From the NCBI RefSeq assembly GCF_030165005.1, contig NZ_JASNNW010000009.1, positions 1 through 64,000 of the forward strand: DNA of 64,000 nucleotides, written 5' to 3'. Numbering within the stretch: the first letter of the stretch is position 1; each line of letters starts with the position of its first letter. The translations under genes and the position numbers were made by a program. Origin of the DNA: Blastococcus capsensis. Its GTDB lineage: Bacteria > Actinomycetota > Actinomycetes > Mycobacteriales > Geodermatophilaceae. A model generated the notes under the pieces. The model was not told the origin of the DNA and ran no database searches. It saw only the letters and a program-made list of their open reading frames with translations. Shown here piece by piece: positions 40,069 through 47,924 of the stretch.

Positions 40069-40863
40069 ATGAGTCTGACCAAGGGCAGCGGGCCGTTCGG
40101 TGCGGCGCCCGCGGGATCGTTCAACTTCGATCCGCGGCCGCCCGAGCACGTCATGTACCTGGAACGGTCGCCGCGGCGCGTGCGGGTCGTTCTCGGCGGG
40201 GAGACGGTCGCGGACAGCACGGACGTCCGCTTGCTGCACCCGCCGGGCCGAACGCCCACGTATCTGTTCCCCCGCGAGCACGTGCGCACCGACCTGTTCG
40301 AGCCCAGCGAACGCCGCAGGTCCGACCCGGCGATGGGGGAGGGGACGTACTGGAGCGTGCAGGCCGGGGACCGGCGGGCGGTCGATGCGGCCTATTCGTT
40401 CCAGCGGCCACCCTCGTCGGCGGCCGAGGTGGCCGGGCTGGTGGCTTTCGACTGGGACTCCGTGGACGGGGTGTTCGAGGAGGACGAGGAGGTCTTCGTC
40501 CACCCCCGCGATCCCTACACCCGCATCGACGTGCTCAGGAGTTCCCGCCAGGTGCGGGTGAGCATCGACGGCACCGTGGTCGCCCGGTCGACCCGGCCGC
40601 GGATGCTCCTCGAGAGCGGGCTGCCGGTGCGCTACTACCTGCCGCGCGAGGACGTGCGCACCGATCTCCTCGAGCCCAGCTACACCACCACCCGGTGTCC
40701 GTACAAGGGCATCGCCCACTACTGGTCGCTGCGGTTGGGCGAGCGGCTGGAGAAGGACCTGATCTGGACCTACCCCGAGCCGTTCCACGACGCCGAGGCG
40801 GTGCGGGGGCTGCTGTGCTTCGTCGACGACCGGGTGGACCTGGAGGTGGAGCAGCCCGGTTGA
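40069..40863 (+). CDS. Double DUF427 domain protein
   Basis: 264 residues with two DUF427 units. The first is HVMYLERSPRRVRVVLGGETVADSTDVRLLHPPG...TYLFPREHVRTDLFEPS; the second is RIDVLRSSRQVRVSIDGTVVARSTRPRMLLE...YYLPREDVRTDLLEPS. The repeated hallmark is YLPREDV-RTDLLEPS plus a later TYWS/HYWS and a DAxAxxGLVAF end. The family has a beta-tent fold and no proven reaction. ATG 40069 is chosen; an ATG 4 bases upstream is out of frame. It follows egtD by 120 bases on the same strand. The gap 40864-41185 shows no gene. Confidence 0.88.
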   Translation: MSLTKGSGPFGAAPAGSFNFDPRPPEHVMYLERSPRRVRVVLGGETVADSTDVRLLHPPGRTPTYLFPREHVRTDLFEPSERRRSDPAMGEGTYWSVQAGDRRAVDAAYSFQRPPSSAAEVAGLVAFDWDSVDGVFEEDEEVFVHPRDPYTRIDVLRSSRQVRVSIDGTVVARSTRPRMLLESGLPVRYYLPREDVRTDLLEPSYTTTRCPYKGIAHYWSLRLGERLEKDLIWTYPEPFHDAEAVRGLLCFVDDRVDLEVEQPG

Positions 40864-41189
40864 GCGGTGCGGCATGCGCGACCGGCCAGGAGGACGCCAT
40901 GTCCCTCCTCGACCGTTCAACCGGGCATCCCTCCCCGGCAGCGGACATCGGCACGCGACAGCTCACAGGCCGGATGCCTCGAGCAGACGCAACCAGATCT
41001 TGCTGATGGTCGGGAATGACGGCACTGCGTGCCCGGGACCCGTCGCGCGGCGGCCAATGGGTGAACCGGGCGCAGCAGCGCCTCGGAGGGCATGCACGCC
41101 AGCACGGGTCAGGGCGGCCGTGCCGGGGGACTTGCGGTGGGAACGGCGAGACAGAGTTCACGGGCGCGCCGGTACAGTCCGCGGTGAAG

Positions 41190-41278
41190 AGCGGGAGCTC
41201 GGGCGCACCGGGCTGAGAGGGCGGCACAAGGCGCCGCCGACCGCATGAACCTGACCGGGTAATGCCGGCGAAGGGACT
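41190..41278 (+). ncRNA. TPP riboswitch (THI element)
   Basis: The thi-box core is present in order: GCACCGGGCTGAGAGGG with the invariant CUGAGA, a variable GGCGGC/GCCGCC stem, then GACCGCATGAACCTGACCGGG and TAATGCCGGCGAAGGGA. The CTGAGA, GAACCTGA, GGGTAATGCC and GCGAAGGGA boxes match the TPP aptamer consensus closely. The terminal GAAGGGA is also the ribosome-binding site of the GTG at 41283, so TPP binding should lock the Shine-Dalgarno into P1 and block translation. The 5' edge is approximate. It controls the transporter-luxE-luxC-SDR operon. Confidence 0.92.
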
Positions 41279-41282
41279 CGGC

Positions 41283-42710
41283 GTGGTAGGCATCCCCCTG
41301 ACAGTGGCTGCCGTGGCTGCCGTGCTCCTGCTGTTCGCCGCGGTCGGTCTCGCGGTCGGCCGCGATCGCGACCTGGAGGAGTTCGCCGTCGCCCGGGGCA
41401 CGCAGGGCGGTGGAGCACTCGGCCTGTCGTTCTTCGCCTCGGGCGTGGGCGCGTGGGTGCTGTTCGCGCCCCCGGAGGTGGGCGCCCAGGTCGGCCTGGC
41501 CGGCGTGCTCGGCTACGCGGTGGCTATCACCCTGCCGCTGGCGGCACTGGCACTGGTCGGCCGGCGGCTGCGTGCTCTCGTGCCGGCCGGGCACAACCTC
41601 GTGGAATTCGTGCGGCTGCGCTTCGGACGCGGGATGCACCTGTACGTGCTGGGGATCTCGCTGGTCTACATGCTGGTGGCCCTGGCCGCCGAGCTGACGG
41701 CCACCGCGGCGGTGCTGGGTCGACTGAGCGATCTCGACCCGCGGGTCGGCGTCGCGGCCATCGCCGTGGTCACCACCGTCTACACCGCCTACGGCGGGCT
41801 GCGCGCCTCCATCCGCACCGACGGGTGGCAGGGCTGGCTGCTCCTGCTGCTGTTGGCCGTGGTGGGGATCGTGCTCGTCCGGGCGCTCCCGGACACCGGT
41901 CCGCAGGACGCCGGGCGGCTGCTGCAGATCGACCTGGCCGGCCTGGAAGGCGCCGCGACGCTGGTAGTGGCGGTGCTGGCCACGAGCCTGTTCCACAACG
42001 GCTACTGGCAGCGCGTGTGGTCAGCCCGCGACCAGCGGGCCCTGACCCGCGGTGCGGTGATCGGCGCCGCGATGCGGTTCCTGGTGGTGCTACCGGCGGG
42101 CCTGGTGGGGCTGCTCGCCGCCGCCGCAGCGGTCGACCTGGGCACTCCGCCCGCACCGTTCTTCGCGCTGCTGGCCGGCTCGTCGCAGTGGGTGCTCGTC
42201 GTCGTCCTGCTGTTCACCCTGGCCCTCGTCACCTCCACCGTCGACACCCTGCAGAACGGGTTGGCCGCTGCCGTGGTCATCGAGGCGCCGCGGATGGGGC
42301 TCCGCGGAGCGCGCGTGCTGGTGGTGCTGCTCACCGTGCTGCCGACGCTGGTGGCCTTCCAGGGCTTCTCGGTGCTGCGGCTGTTCCTGATCGCCGACCT
42401 GCTGTGCGCGGCGACCATCGCGCCGGCCTTCCTGGGGCTGTGGCGCCGGGCGACCCCCACCGCCGCGATCTCCGGAGCCGTGGCGGGCCTGGTCGGCGCG
42501 CTCGCCTACGGCCTGGTGGCCGGTGGGTCGCTGAGCGCCGCCCTGGCGCTGGCCACGTTCGCCGGTGGCCTGTCGCTGCCTCCCTTCGCTGCGGCGCTCG
42601 CGGCGTCCACCGCGGTCACGGTCCTCGTCAGCCTCCTGGGCCGGCGCAGCACCGACCTGCGGGACCTGTCGGACCGGGTGCTGTCGCTGGACACCACGGG
42701 AACGCGATGA
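41283..42710 (+). CDS. SSS-family sodium:solute symporter under TPP riboswitch
   Basis: About 475 residues and 13 hydrophobic helices. SSS traits are FFASGVGAWVLFAPPEVGA near helix 2, LVEFVRLRFGRGMHLYVLGISLVYM, TAYGGLRASIRTDGWQG, and NGYWQRVWSARDQRALTRGA. The family imports organic acids, vitamins and sugars with Na+. The TPP riboswitch marks the substrate as thiamine-related; predicted ThiV transporters are also SSS proteins (family knowledge). An ATG at 41262 lies inside the aptamer, so the GTG at 41283, 7 bases after AAGGGA, is the start. The stop overlaps the next ATG (ATGA). Confidence 0.88.
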   Translation: MVGIPLTVAAVAAVLLLFAAVGLAVGRDRDLEEFAVARGTQGGGALGLSFFASGVGAWVLFAPPEVGAQVGLAGVLGYAVAITLPLAALALVGRRLRALVPAGHNLVEFVRLRFGRGMHLYVLGISLVYMLVALAAELTATAAVLGRLSDLDPRVGVAAIAVVTTVYTAYGGLRASIRTDGWQGWLLLLLLAVVGIVLVRALPDTGPQDAGRLLQIDLAGLEGAATLVVAVLATSLFHNGYWQRVWSARDQRALTRGAVIGAAMRFLVVLPAGLVGLLAAAAAVDLGTPPAPFFALLAGSSQWVLVVVLLFTLALVTSTVDTLQNGLAAAVVIEAPRMGLRGARVLVVLLTVLPTLVAFQGFSVLRLFLIADLLCAATIAPAFLGLWRRATPTAAISGAVAGLVGALAYGLVAGGSLSAALALATFAGGLSLPPFAAALAASTAVTVLVSLLGRRSTDLRDLSDRVLSLDTTGTR

Positions 42711-43888
42711 TCGGCTCCGAGCCGGAGCTGCCCGCTCTGGACGCCCGGCTGCTGACCTGGATCGAGCGGGCGGCGCAGCGGTGGGACGACGCCGGCCCGG
42801 GCGACGACGAGGAGGCGAAGTTCGACCGCCTGGCGCTGGAGCTGTTCGCCGACCAGTACGAGCGCAACACTCCCTACCGGCGCTTCTGCCGGGCCCGCGG
42901 GGCGGAGCCGGGGCGGATCGCGCGGTGGCAGCAGATCCCGCCCGTGCCGCTGAGCGCCTTCAAGGAGCTCACCCTGTCCTGCGACCCGCCGGAGCGCGCA
43001 GCCGCCGTCTTCATGACCAGCGGGAGCACGGACCCGGGCCGGCGCGGGCGTAACCATCATCCACACCTGCGGCTGTACGACGCCTCGCTCCGGGCGAGCT
43101 TCCGGCACTGGTTCCTGCCCGACCGGGAGCAGCTCCGGCTGCTGGTCCTCAACCCCCCGTCCGCACAGCAGCCGCACTCCTCCCTCGCCTACTTCCTCGG
43201 GCAGCTGGTCGAGTCCTTCGGCGCGCCCGGCAGCGGCTCCTTCGTCGACGAGGAGGGCCTGGACGTCGACGCACTCACCGCCGCCCTGGCAGAGGCGGAG
43301 CGGGACGGGGTGGCGGTCGGGTTGCTCGGCACGTCGTTCGCCTACGTCCACCTGCTCGACGCGCTGGAGGCCACCGGCGCCTCCTTCACCCTCCCCGACG
43401 GGAGCCGGCTGCTGGACACCGGCGGGTTCAAGGGCCGGTCCCGGGAGATCTCCGCCGAAGCCCTGCGCGCCGCGTTCGGGACCCGGCTCGGCATCCCCGA
43501 GGACTGGTGCGTCAACTACTACGGGATGACCGAGATCAGCACCCAGTACTACGACACCAGCCTGCGGCGCGCCTGGCTCGGGCAGGACCGCGGTCCCCGG
43601 GTCAAGGCCGTGCCACCGTGGGCCCGCCTGCTCGTGGTCGACCCGGGCACCGGCGGGCCGGTGCCCGAGGGGGAGCGCGGTCTGCTGGTCCACTACGACC
43701 TGGCCAACCGCGGCTCCTGCCTCGCCGTGCTGGCCGAGGACGTCGGGCACCTCGCACCTGATCCCGCCACAGGCACACGCGGCAGCAACGAGTTCGTGCT
43801 CCTGGGGCGGGCGCAGGGCAGCGAGGCGCGCGGTTGCTCCATCGCCCTGGACGAGCTGCTGGCGGCCAACGAGGGACGCCGGCGGTGA
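42707..43888 (+). CDS. luxE: LuxE-like acyl-protein synthetase
   Basis: 393 residues. LuxE-family signs are KFDRLALELFADQYERNTPYRRFC, IPPVPLSAFKE, VFMTSGSTDPGRRGRN (ATP-binding loop of adenylate-forming enzymes), LLDTGGFKGRSREIS, NYYGMTEISTQYYD and a C-terminal ARGCSIALDELL, where Cys 377 would be the acyl-accepting residue. LuxE activates a carboxylic acid as acyl-AMP and moves it to Cys for reduction by LuxC. It overlaps the transporter stop and the luxC-like start by four bases each. luxA/luxB are absent, so no light emission is implied. The acid is probably not a long fatty acid given the TPP control (inference). Confidence 0.88.
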   Translation: MIGSEPELPALDARLLTWIERAAQRWDDAGPGDDEEAKFDRLALELFADQYERNTPYRRFCRARGAEPGRIARWQQIPPVPLSAFKELTLSCDPPERAAAVFMTSGSTDPGRRGRNHHPHLRLYDASLRASFRHWFLPDREQLRLLVLNPPSAQQPHSSLAYFLGQLVESFGAPGSGSFVDEEGLDVDALTAALAEAERDGVAVGLLGTSFAYVHLLDALEATGASFTLPDGSRLLDTGGFKGRSREISAEALRAAFGTRLGIPEDWCVNYYGMTEISTQYYDTSLRRAWLGQDRGPRVKAVPPWARLLVVDPGTGGPVPEGERGLLVHYDLANRGSCLAVLAEDVGHLAPDPATGTRGSNEFVLLGRAQGSEARGCSIALDELLAANEGRRR

Positions 43889-45393
43889 CCCGGCTCCCGG
43901 CGTCCGATGCGGTGGATGCCTTCTTCCTGCCCCAGCTCGACGCCGCGGAGCTGGCCGTCCTGGAGTGGACGACGAGGCCGGTGGGCACGGTGCCGCTGCG
44001 GTTCCCGGTCGTGACGCCGGAGCTGGTCGAGCAGTTGTGCGATCGCCTCCTGCAGGCCCAGGCCGACGAGCTCGCCGAGCGCCCGGTGATGGAGGTGCTC
44101 GAAGTCCTGGGCAGGGCGGTGGCCCGGTGGTACGACCCGTCCTGCCCGCAGCGGCGCCGAGCCGAGGAGCTGCTGCCCGGGATCACCGGCTACGCCCCCG
44201 AGATGGTGCGCCGCGGGCTGAAGGAACACCTGAGGACCTTCCGCCGGGACCGGCTGCTGCGGTTCCTCGCTCAGGACTTCGACAACCCGCTGGTGCTCGA
44301 CGGGTTCCACCCGAACCGGGCCGGCGGCCGCTCCCGCGCCTACGGCCCGCGCCTGACGACCCAGTTCTTCGCGGGCAACGTGCCCGGGCTGCCGGCCTGG
44401 AACCTGGTCTGCGCCTTCCTGGTGAAGTCGGCGACCCTGGGCAAATCCGCCGGCGCCGAGCCGCTGTTCCCCGTCCTGTTCGCCCACACGATCGCCGAGG
44501 AGGACCCGGGCCTGGCCCGGTGCCTGGCCGTCCTGCACTGGCCCGGCGGGCAGGAGGACGTCGAGCAGACCGCCTTCGCCCGCTCGGACGCGGTGATGGC
44601 GACCGCGGGCTTGCGCGCGACGGAGAGCCTGGCCCAGCGCGTGCCCGTCGGCATGCCGTTCGTCCCCTACGGCCACAAGGTGAGCTTCGCCGTGGTCGGG
44701 CACGAGGCGTTGGCGCTGACCCGGTTCGCCGACACGGCCCGCCGGGTGGCCCGGGACGTGTCCCAGTACGACCAGCAGGGCTGCCTGTCCCCGCACGCGG
44801 TGTTCGTCGAGCGCGGGGGAGCGGTGGATCCGCGGGCGTTCTCCGCGGCCCTGGCCGCGGAGATGGAGCGCTACGAGCGGTCCAGGCCCCGGGCCGGTCT
44901 CCGGTTCGAGGAGAGCGCCGCCATCGCCGGGGTGCGTGCGCGGTACGAGTTCCGCTCCTACGACGAGGACCAGGGGGTGGAGGTCTTCAGCAGCCGGCAC
45001 GGGAACGCCTGGACGGTGCTGTTCGAAGAGCGCCCCGAGCGGTTCGAGCCCTCTCCCCTCAACCGGGTGGTGCGGGTGCACCCGGTCGACGGCATCGAGG
45101 ACGTCGTGCCCCACCTGCTCCCACTGCGCCGCTACCTGCAGACAGCCGGGATCGCGTGCGCCCCGGAGCGCCTCGACGCCTGGGCCTCGCTGCTCGGCCG
45201 CTGCGGCGCGGACCGCATCTGCGCGGTGGGGCAGATGCCGCAGCCGGCGGCGGGGTGGCACCACGACGGCCTGGGCAGCCTGGCCTCTCTCGTGCGGTGG
45301 ACCGACATCGAGGGCGCGGCCGAGGCCGACGTGGAGCGGTACGACCCCGAGTGGACCCGGCCTTCGGGCTCGTCGGACGGGGGGCCGCGGTGA
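43885..45393 (+). CDS. luxC: LuxC-like acyl reductase
   Basis: 502 residues related to LuxC acyl-CoA/acyl-protein reductases. FFAGNVPGLPAWNLVCAFLVKSATLGKSAGAEPLFP matches the nucleotide/acyl region, with HTIAEEDPGLARCLAVLHWPGG next. The catalytic Cys is in YDQQGCLSPHAVFVE (Cys 300), and HHDGLGSLASLVRWTDIE closes the protein. It would reduce the acyl group delivered by LuxE to an aldehyde using NAD(P)H. GTG start inside the luxE stop and GTGA overlap with the SDR gene indicate tight translational coupling. Confidence 0.88.
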   Translation: MTRLPASDAVDAFFLPQLDAAELAVLEWTTRPVGTVPLRFPVVTPELVEQLCDRLLQAQADELAERPVMEVLEVLGRAVARWYDPSCPQRRRAEELLPGITGYAPEMVRRGLKEHLRTFRRDRLLRFLAQDFDNPLVLDGFHPNRAGGRSRAYGPRLTTQFFAGNVPGLPAWNLVCAFLVKSATLGKSAGAEPLFPVLFAHTIAEEDPGLARCLAVLHWPGGQEDVEQTAFARSDAVMATAGLRATESLAQRVPVGMPFVPYGHKVSFAVVGHEALALTRFADTARRVARDVSQYDQQGCLSPHAVFVERGGAVDPRAFSAALAAEMERYERSRPRAGLRFEESAAIAGVRARYEFRSYDEDQGVEVFSSRHGNAWTVLFEERPERFEPSPLNRVVRVHPVDGIEDVVPHLLPLRRYLQTAGIACAPERLDAWASLLGRCGADRICAVGQMPQPAAGWHHDGLGSLASLVRWTDIEGAAEADVERYDPEWTRPSGSSDGGPR

Positions 45394-46208
45394 GCGCCGT
45401 CCCCGGGGCCGGCGGGTACGCGGGCGGCCTGGGACGCAGCGACCTCCTGGCCGGACGTGTGGCGCTGGTCACCGGCGCCAGTCGCGGCATCGGCGCCGCC
45501 GTCGCCCGTGCGCTGGGCGCCCACGGGGCTGCCGTCGTCGTGAACTACCTGCGCGATGCGGCGTCCGCCGAGCGCGTCGTCGCCGACATCGAGGGCTCCG
45601 GAGGGCGGGCCCGTGCCTTCCGCGCCGACGTCACCGACCCCGCTGCCGTCCAGCGGATGCTCGCCGAGGTCGAGGACCGCTTCGGACCCGCGGACATCGT
45701 GGTCAACAACGCGCTGCGCAGCTACACCTTCGACCCGCTGGCCCGCCGGACGGCGTGGGAGACGACGTGGGAGGACTACCAGCACCAGCTGGCGGGCAGC
45801 CTCGGAGGGGCGGTGAACGTCTGCCGCGCGGCGCTCCCCGGCATGCAGGCCCGCGGCGGTGGCCGGATCGTCACCATGGTCACCGACCTCGTCGAGCGGC
45901 CCAGCGTGCCCTACCACGACTACACGACGGCCAAGGCCGCCCTGCTCGGCTTCTCCCGGAACCTGGCCGCCGAGCTCGGGCCCTTCGGGATCACGGTCAA
46001 CTGCGTCGCACCCGGGCTGGTGCACCCCACGGACTCCAGCCGCGCGGCGACGGACGAGCAGCGGGATGCCCTGGAGGAGGCCACGCCACTGCGTCGGCTG
46101 GCCACCCCGGAAGACGTAGCCGGGGCGGTGCTCTTCTTCGCCAGTGACTGGGCCGCCTTCGTGACCGGCGCCTGCCTCTTCGTCGACGGCGGCCTGGTCA
46201 TGCGCTGA
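45390..46208 (+). CDS. SDR family reductase, FabG-like, of the TPP-controlled operon
   Basis: 272 residues: TGASRGIGAAVARAL cofactor motif, DVTDPAAVQRML, VVNNALRSYTF (NNA instead of NNAG), and YTTAK with catalytic Tyr and Lys. The usual catalytic Ser, 13 residues before Tyr, is Thr (MVTDL). The C-terminus VTGACLFVDGGLVMR is normal. As last gene of the operon it is placed to reduce the aldehyde from LuxC to an alcohol (inference); a fatty acyl or sugar substrate is also possible. GTG start overlaps the luxC stop. Confidence 0.85.
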   Translation: MSAVPGAGGYAGGLGRSDLLAGRVALVTGASRGIGAAVARALGAHGAAVVVNYLRDAASAERVVADIEGSGGRARAFRADVTDPAAVQRMLAEVEDRFGPADIVVNNALRSYTFDPLARRTAWETTWEDYQHQLAGSLGGAVNVCRAALPGMQARGGGRIVTMVTDLVERPSVPYHDYTTAKAALLGFSRNLAAELGPFGITVNCVAPGLVHPTDSSRAATDEQRDALEEATPLRRLATPEDVAGAVLFFASDWAAFVTGACLFVDGGLVMR

Positions 46209-46223
46209 GCTCCGACGAGCCGT

Positions 46224-47600
46224 TCACAGGTTCCGGACGTCGACCTCCACCGCCTCGAAGGCCTTGCGGGCCGCGATCAGGACCGGGTCCCACACCGGGG
46301 CGAACGGCGGCGCATAGGCCAGATCCAGGGACAGGATCTGGTCGACGGTCATCTCGTTCCAGATGCAGATGGCCAGGGCGTCGATGCGCTTGGCGGCGGC
46401 CTCCCGTCCGACGACCTGCGCGCCGAGCAGTCGGCCGCTGCGCCGCTCGGCGATCATCTTGACCCGGATGGGCCCGGAGCCGGGGAAGTAGCCGGCCTTG
46501 GTGGAGGAGTCGACCGAGGCCGTGACGAAGGAGTAGCCGGCGTCGCCCGCCTCCTCGCTGGACAGCCCGGTCCGCGCGACTTCCAGGTCGCAGATCTTGG
46601 TGATCGCGGTGCCGATGACGCCGGGGAAGGTGGCGTAACCGCCGCCGATGTTGATCCCCGCCACCCGGCCCTGCTTGTTGGCGTGCGTGCCGAGGGCCAC
46701 CACCAGCCGCTGCCCGGAGAGGCGGTGGCGGGATTCCACGCAGTCCCCGGCCGCCCACACGCCCTCGACCTGGGTCTGCATGCGGGCGTCCACCGCGATC
46801 CCGCCGGAGATCCCGAGCGGGATCCCGGACTCCTGCGCGAGTCGGACGTTCGGCCGCACCCCGAGGCCGAGGACGACGAGATCGGCACGCAGCTCCCGGC
46901 CGCCGGCGGTCACCACCGCCCGGGCCCGGCCGTCAGAGCCGGCGTCGATGGCCACGACCTCCTCGGAGAGCAGCAGCTCGATGCCCTCACCGCGCACCGC
47001 GTCCGCGATGAATTCGCCGACGTCGGGATCGAAGGTGCCGACCGGGGTGGGGGAGCGGTCCACCACCGTGACGCCCAGACCGCGGACCCGGCAGGCCTCG
47101 GCGATCTCCAGGCCGATGTAGCCACCGCCCACCACGACGACGTCGCGCACCCGGCCGCTGTCGAGTTCGGCGCGCAGCGCCACGCCGTCGTCGAGGATCT
47201 GCACCCCGTGGACGCCGGCGGCGTCGATGCCTGGCACCGGCGGGCGCATGGGCACGCTCCCGGTTGCGTAGACCAGCTCGTCGAACGGTTCGCGGCCTTC
47301 GTCACCGGCGTCGAGGTCCCGCCAGCTGACCTCCCGCCGGTCCAGGTCGATGCCGGTCACCTCGGTGCGAATCCGCACGTCGACGCCCATGGCGCGGTGC
47401 TGCTCGGGCGTGCGGGCGATCAGCGCGGCCTCGCTGCCCACCACGCCGCTGATCCAGTAGGGGATGCCGCAGGCCGAGTACGAGGTCGCCCGGCCGCGCT
47501 CGAACATGACCACGTCCAGGTCGGGCTGCCGCTTCTTGGCCTGTGCCGCGGCGCTACCGCCCGCGGCGTCCCCACCGATCACGATCACACGTCGTCGCAT
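46224..47600 (-). CDS. CoA-disulfide reductase-like FAD/NAD(P) oxidoreductase
   Basis: 458 residues. The FAD-binding start VIVIGGDAAGGSAAAQAKK is followed by the single redox Cys in SYSACGIPYWISG (SxxxCGxPY), LVYATGSVPMRPPVPG, the NAD(P) motif VVVGGGYIGLEIAEA, and VWAAGDCVESRH. The dimerisation domain contains ITKICDLEVARTGL. CoA-disulfide reductases and NADH oxidases of this group recycle low-molecular-weight thiols or polysulfides. The ATG at 47600 gives MRRRVIVIGG; another ATG at 47612 would add four residues. It is convergent with the SDR gene 15 bases away. Confidence 0.88.
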   Translation of the reverse strand: MRRRVIVIGGDAAGGSAAAQAKKRQPDLDVVMFERGRATSYSACGIPYWISGVVGSEAALIARTPEQHRAMGVDVRIRTEVTGIDLDRREVSWRDLDAGDEGREPFDELVYATGSVPMRPPVPGIDAAGVHGVQILDDGVALRAELDSGRVRDVVVVGGGYIGLEIAEACRVRGLGVTVVDRSPTPVGTFDPDVGEFIADAVRGEGIELLLSEEVVAIDAGSDGRARAVVTAGGRELRADLVVLGLGVRPNVRLAQESGIPLGISGGIAVDARMQTQVEGVWAAGDCVESRHRLSGQRLVVALGTHANKQGRVAGINIGGGYATFPGVIGTAITKICDLEVARTGLSSEEAGDAGYSFVTASVDSSTKAGYFPGSGPIRVKMIAERRSGRLLGAQVVGREAAAKRIDALAICIWNEMTVDQILSLDLAYAPPFAPVWDPVLIAARKAFEAVEVDVRNL

Positions 47601-47924
47601 GCCGCGGACCATAGGCCCGCCCGCCCACTGCCCGGGAGGGAAGGGGCGTCGAGGCGTGGGAGTCCGCCGCTCGATCGAGCGCTGGTTCACGTGTCGTCGT
47701 GCATGGTCACAGCCGCGACATCGCCATGGCATCCTTCACGTCAAGCGCCATCCGCCGAAGCCCACGGCAATCGGCGGTAACTGGTGTATCGGCGGAGGAA
47801 GCGGCGGCTCGGCGGGCTGTCGGGGCGGTCGATGTGATCACCGATTGCGCACGCCGTCGGTGGATTCTCAGCAGGCCGCCTCGAAGGCGTGCAGGCAACG
47901 CGGGGGAAGGCGGCGGAGGAGGAC
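47601..47924. other. Divergent intergenic gap
   Basis: 324 bases between the flavoprotein and the phosphatase gene. No RNA gene, riboswitch or small gene was recognised. An AGGAGG ribosome-binding site for the phosphatase lies at its right end. Confidence 0.5.

Noticed and set aside
41262-41282. The ATG at 41262 as the transporter start
   Set aside because: It lies in the conserved GGGTAATGCC box of the TPP aptamer; the GTG at 41283 has the ribosome-binding site and leads straight into the first membrane helix.
42707-45393. Bioluminescence (lux) operon
   Set aside because: LuxE- and LuxC-like genes are present but luxA, luxB and luxD are absent, and control is by TPP, so light emission is not supported.
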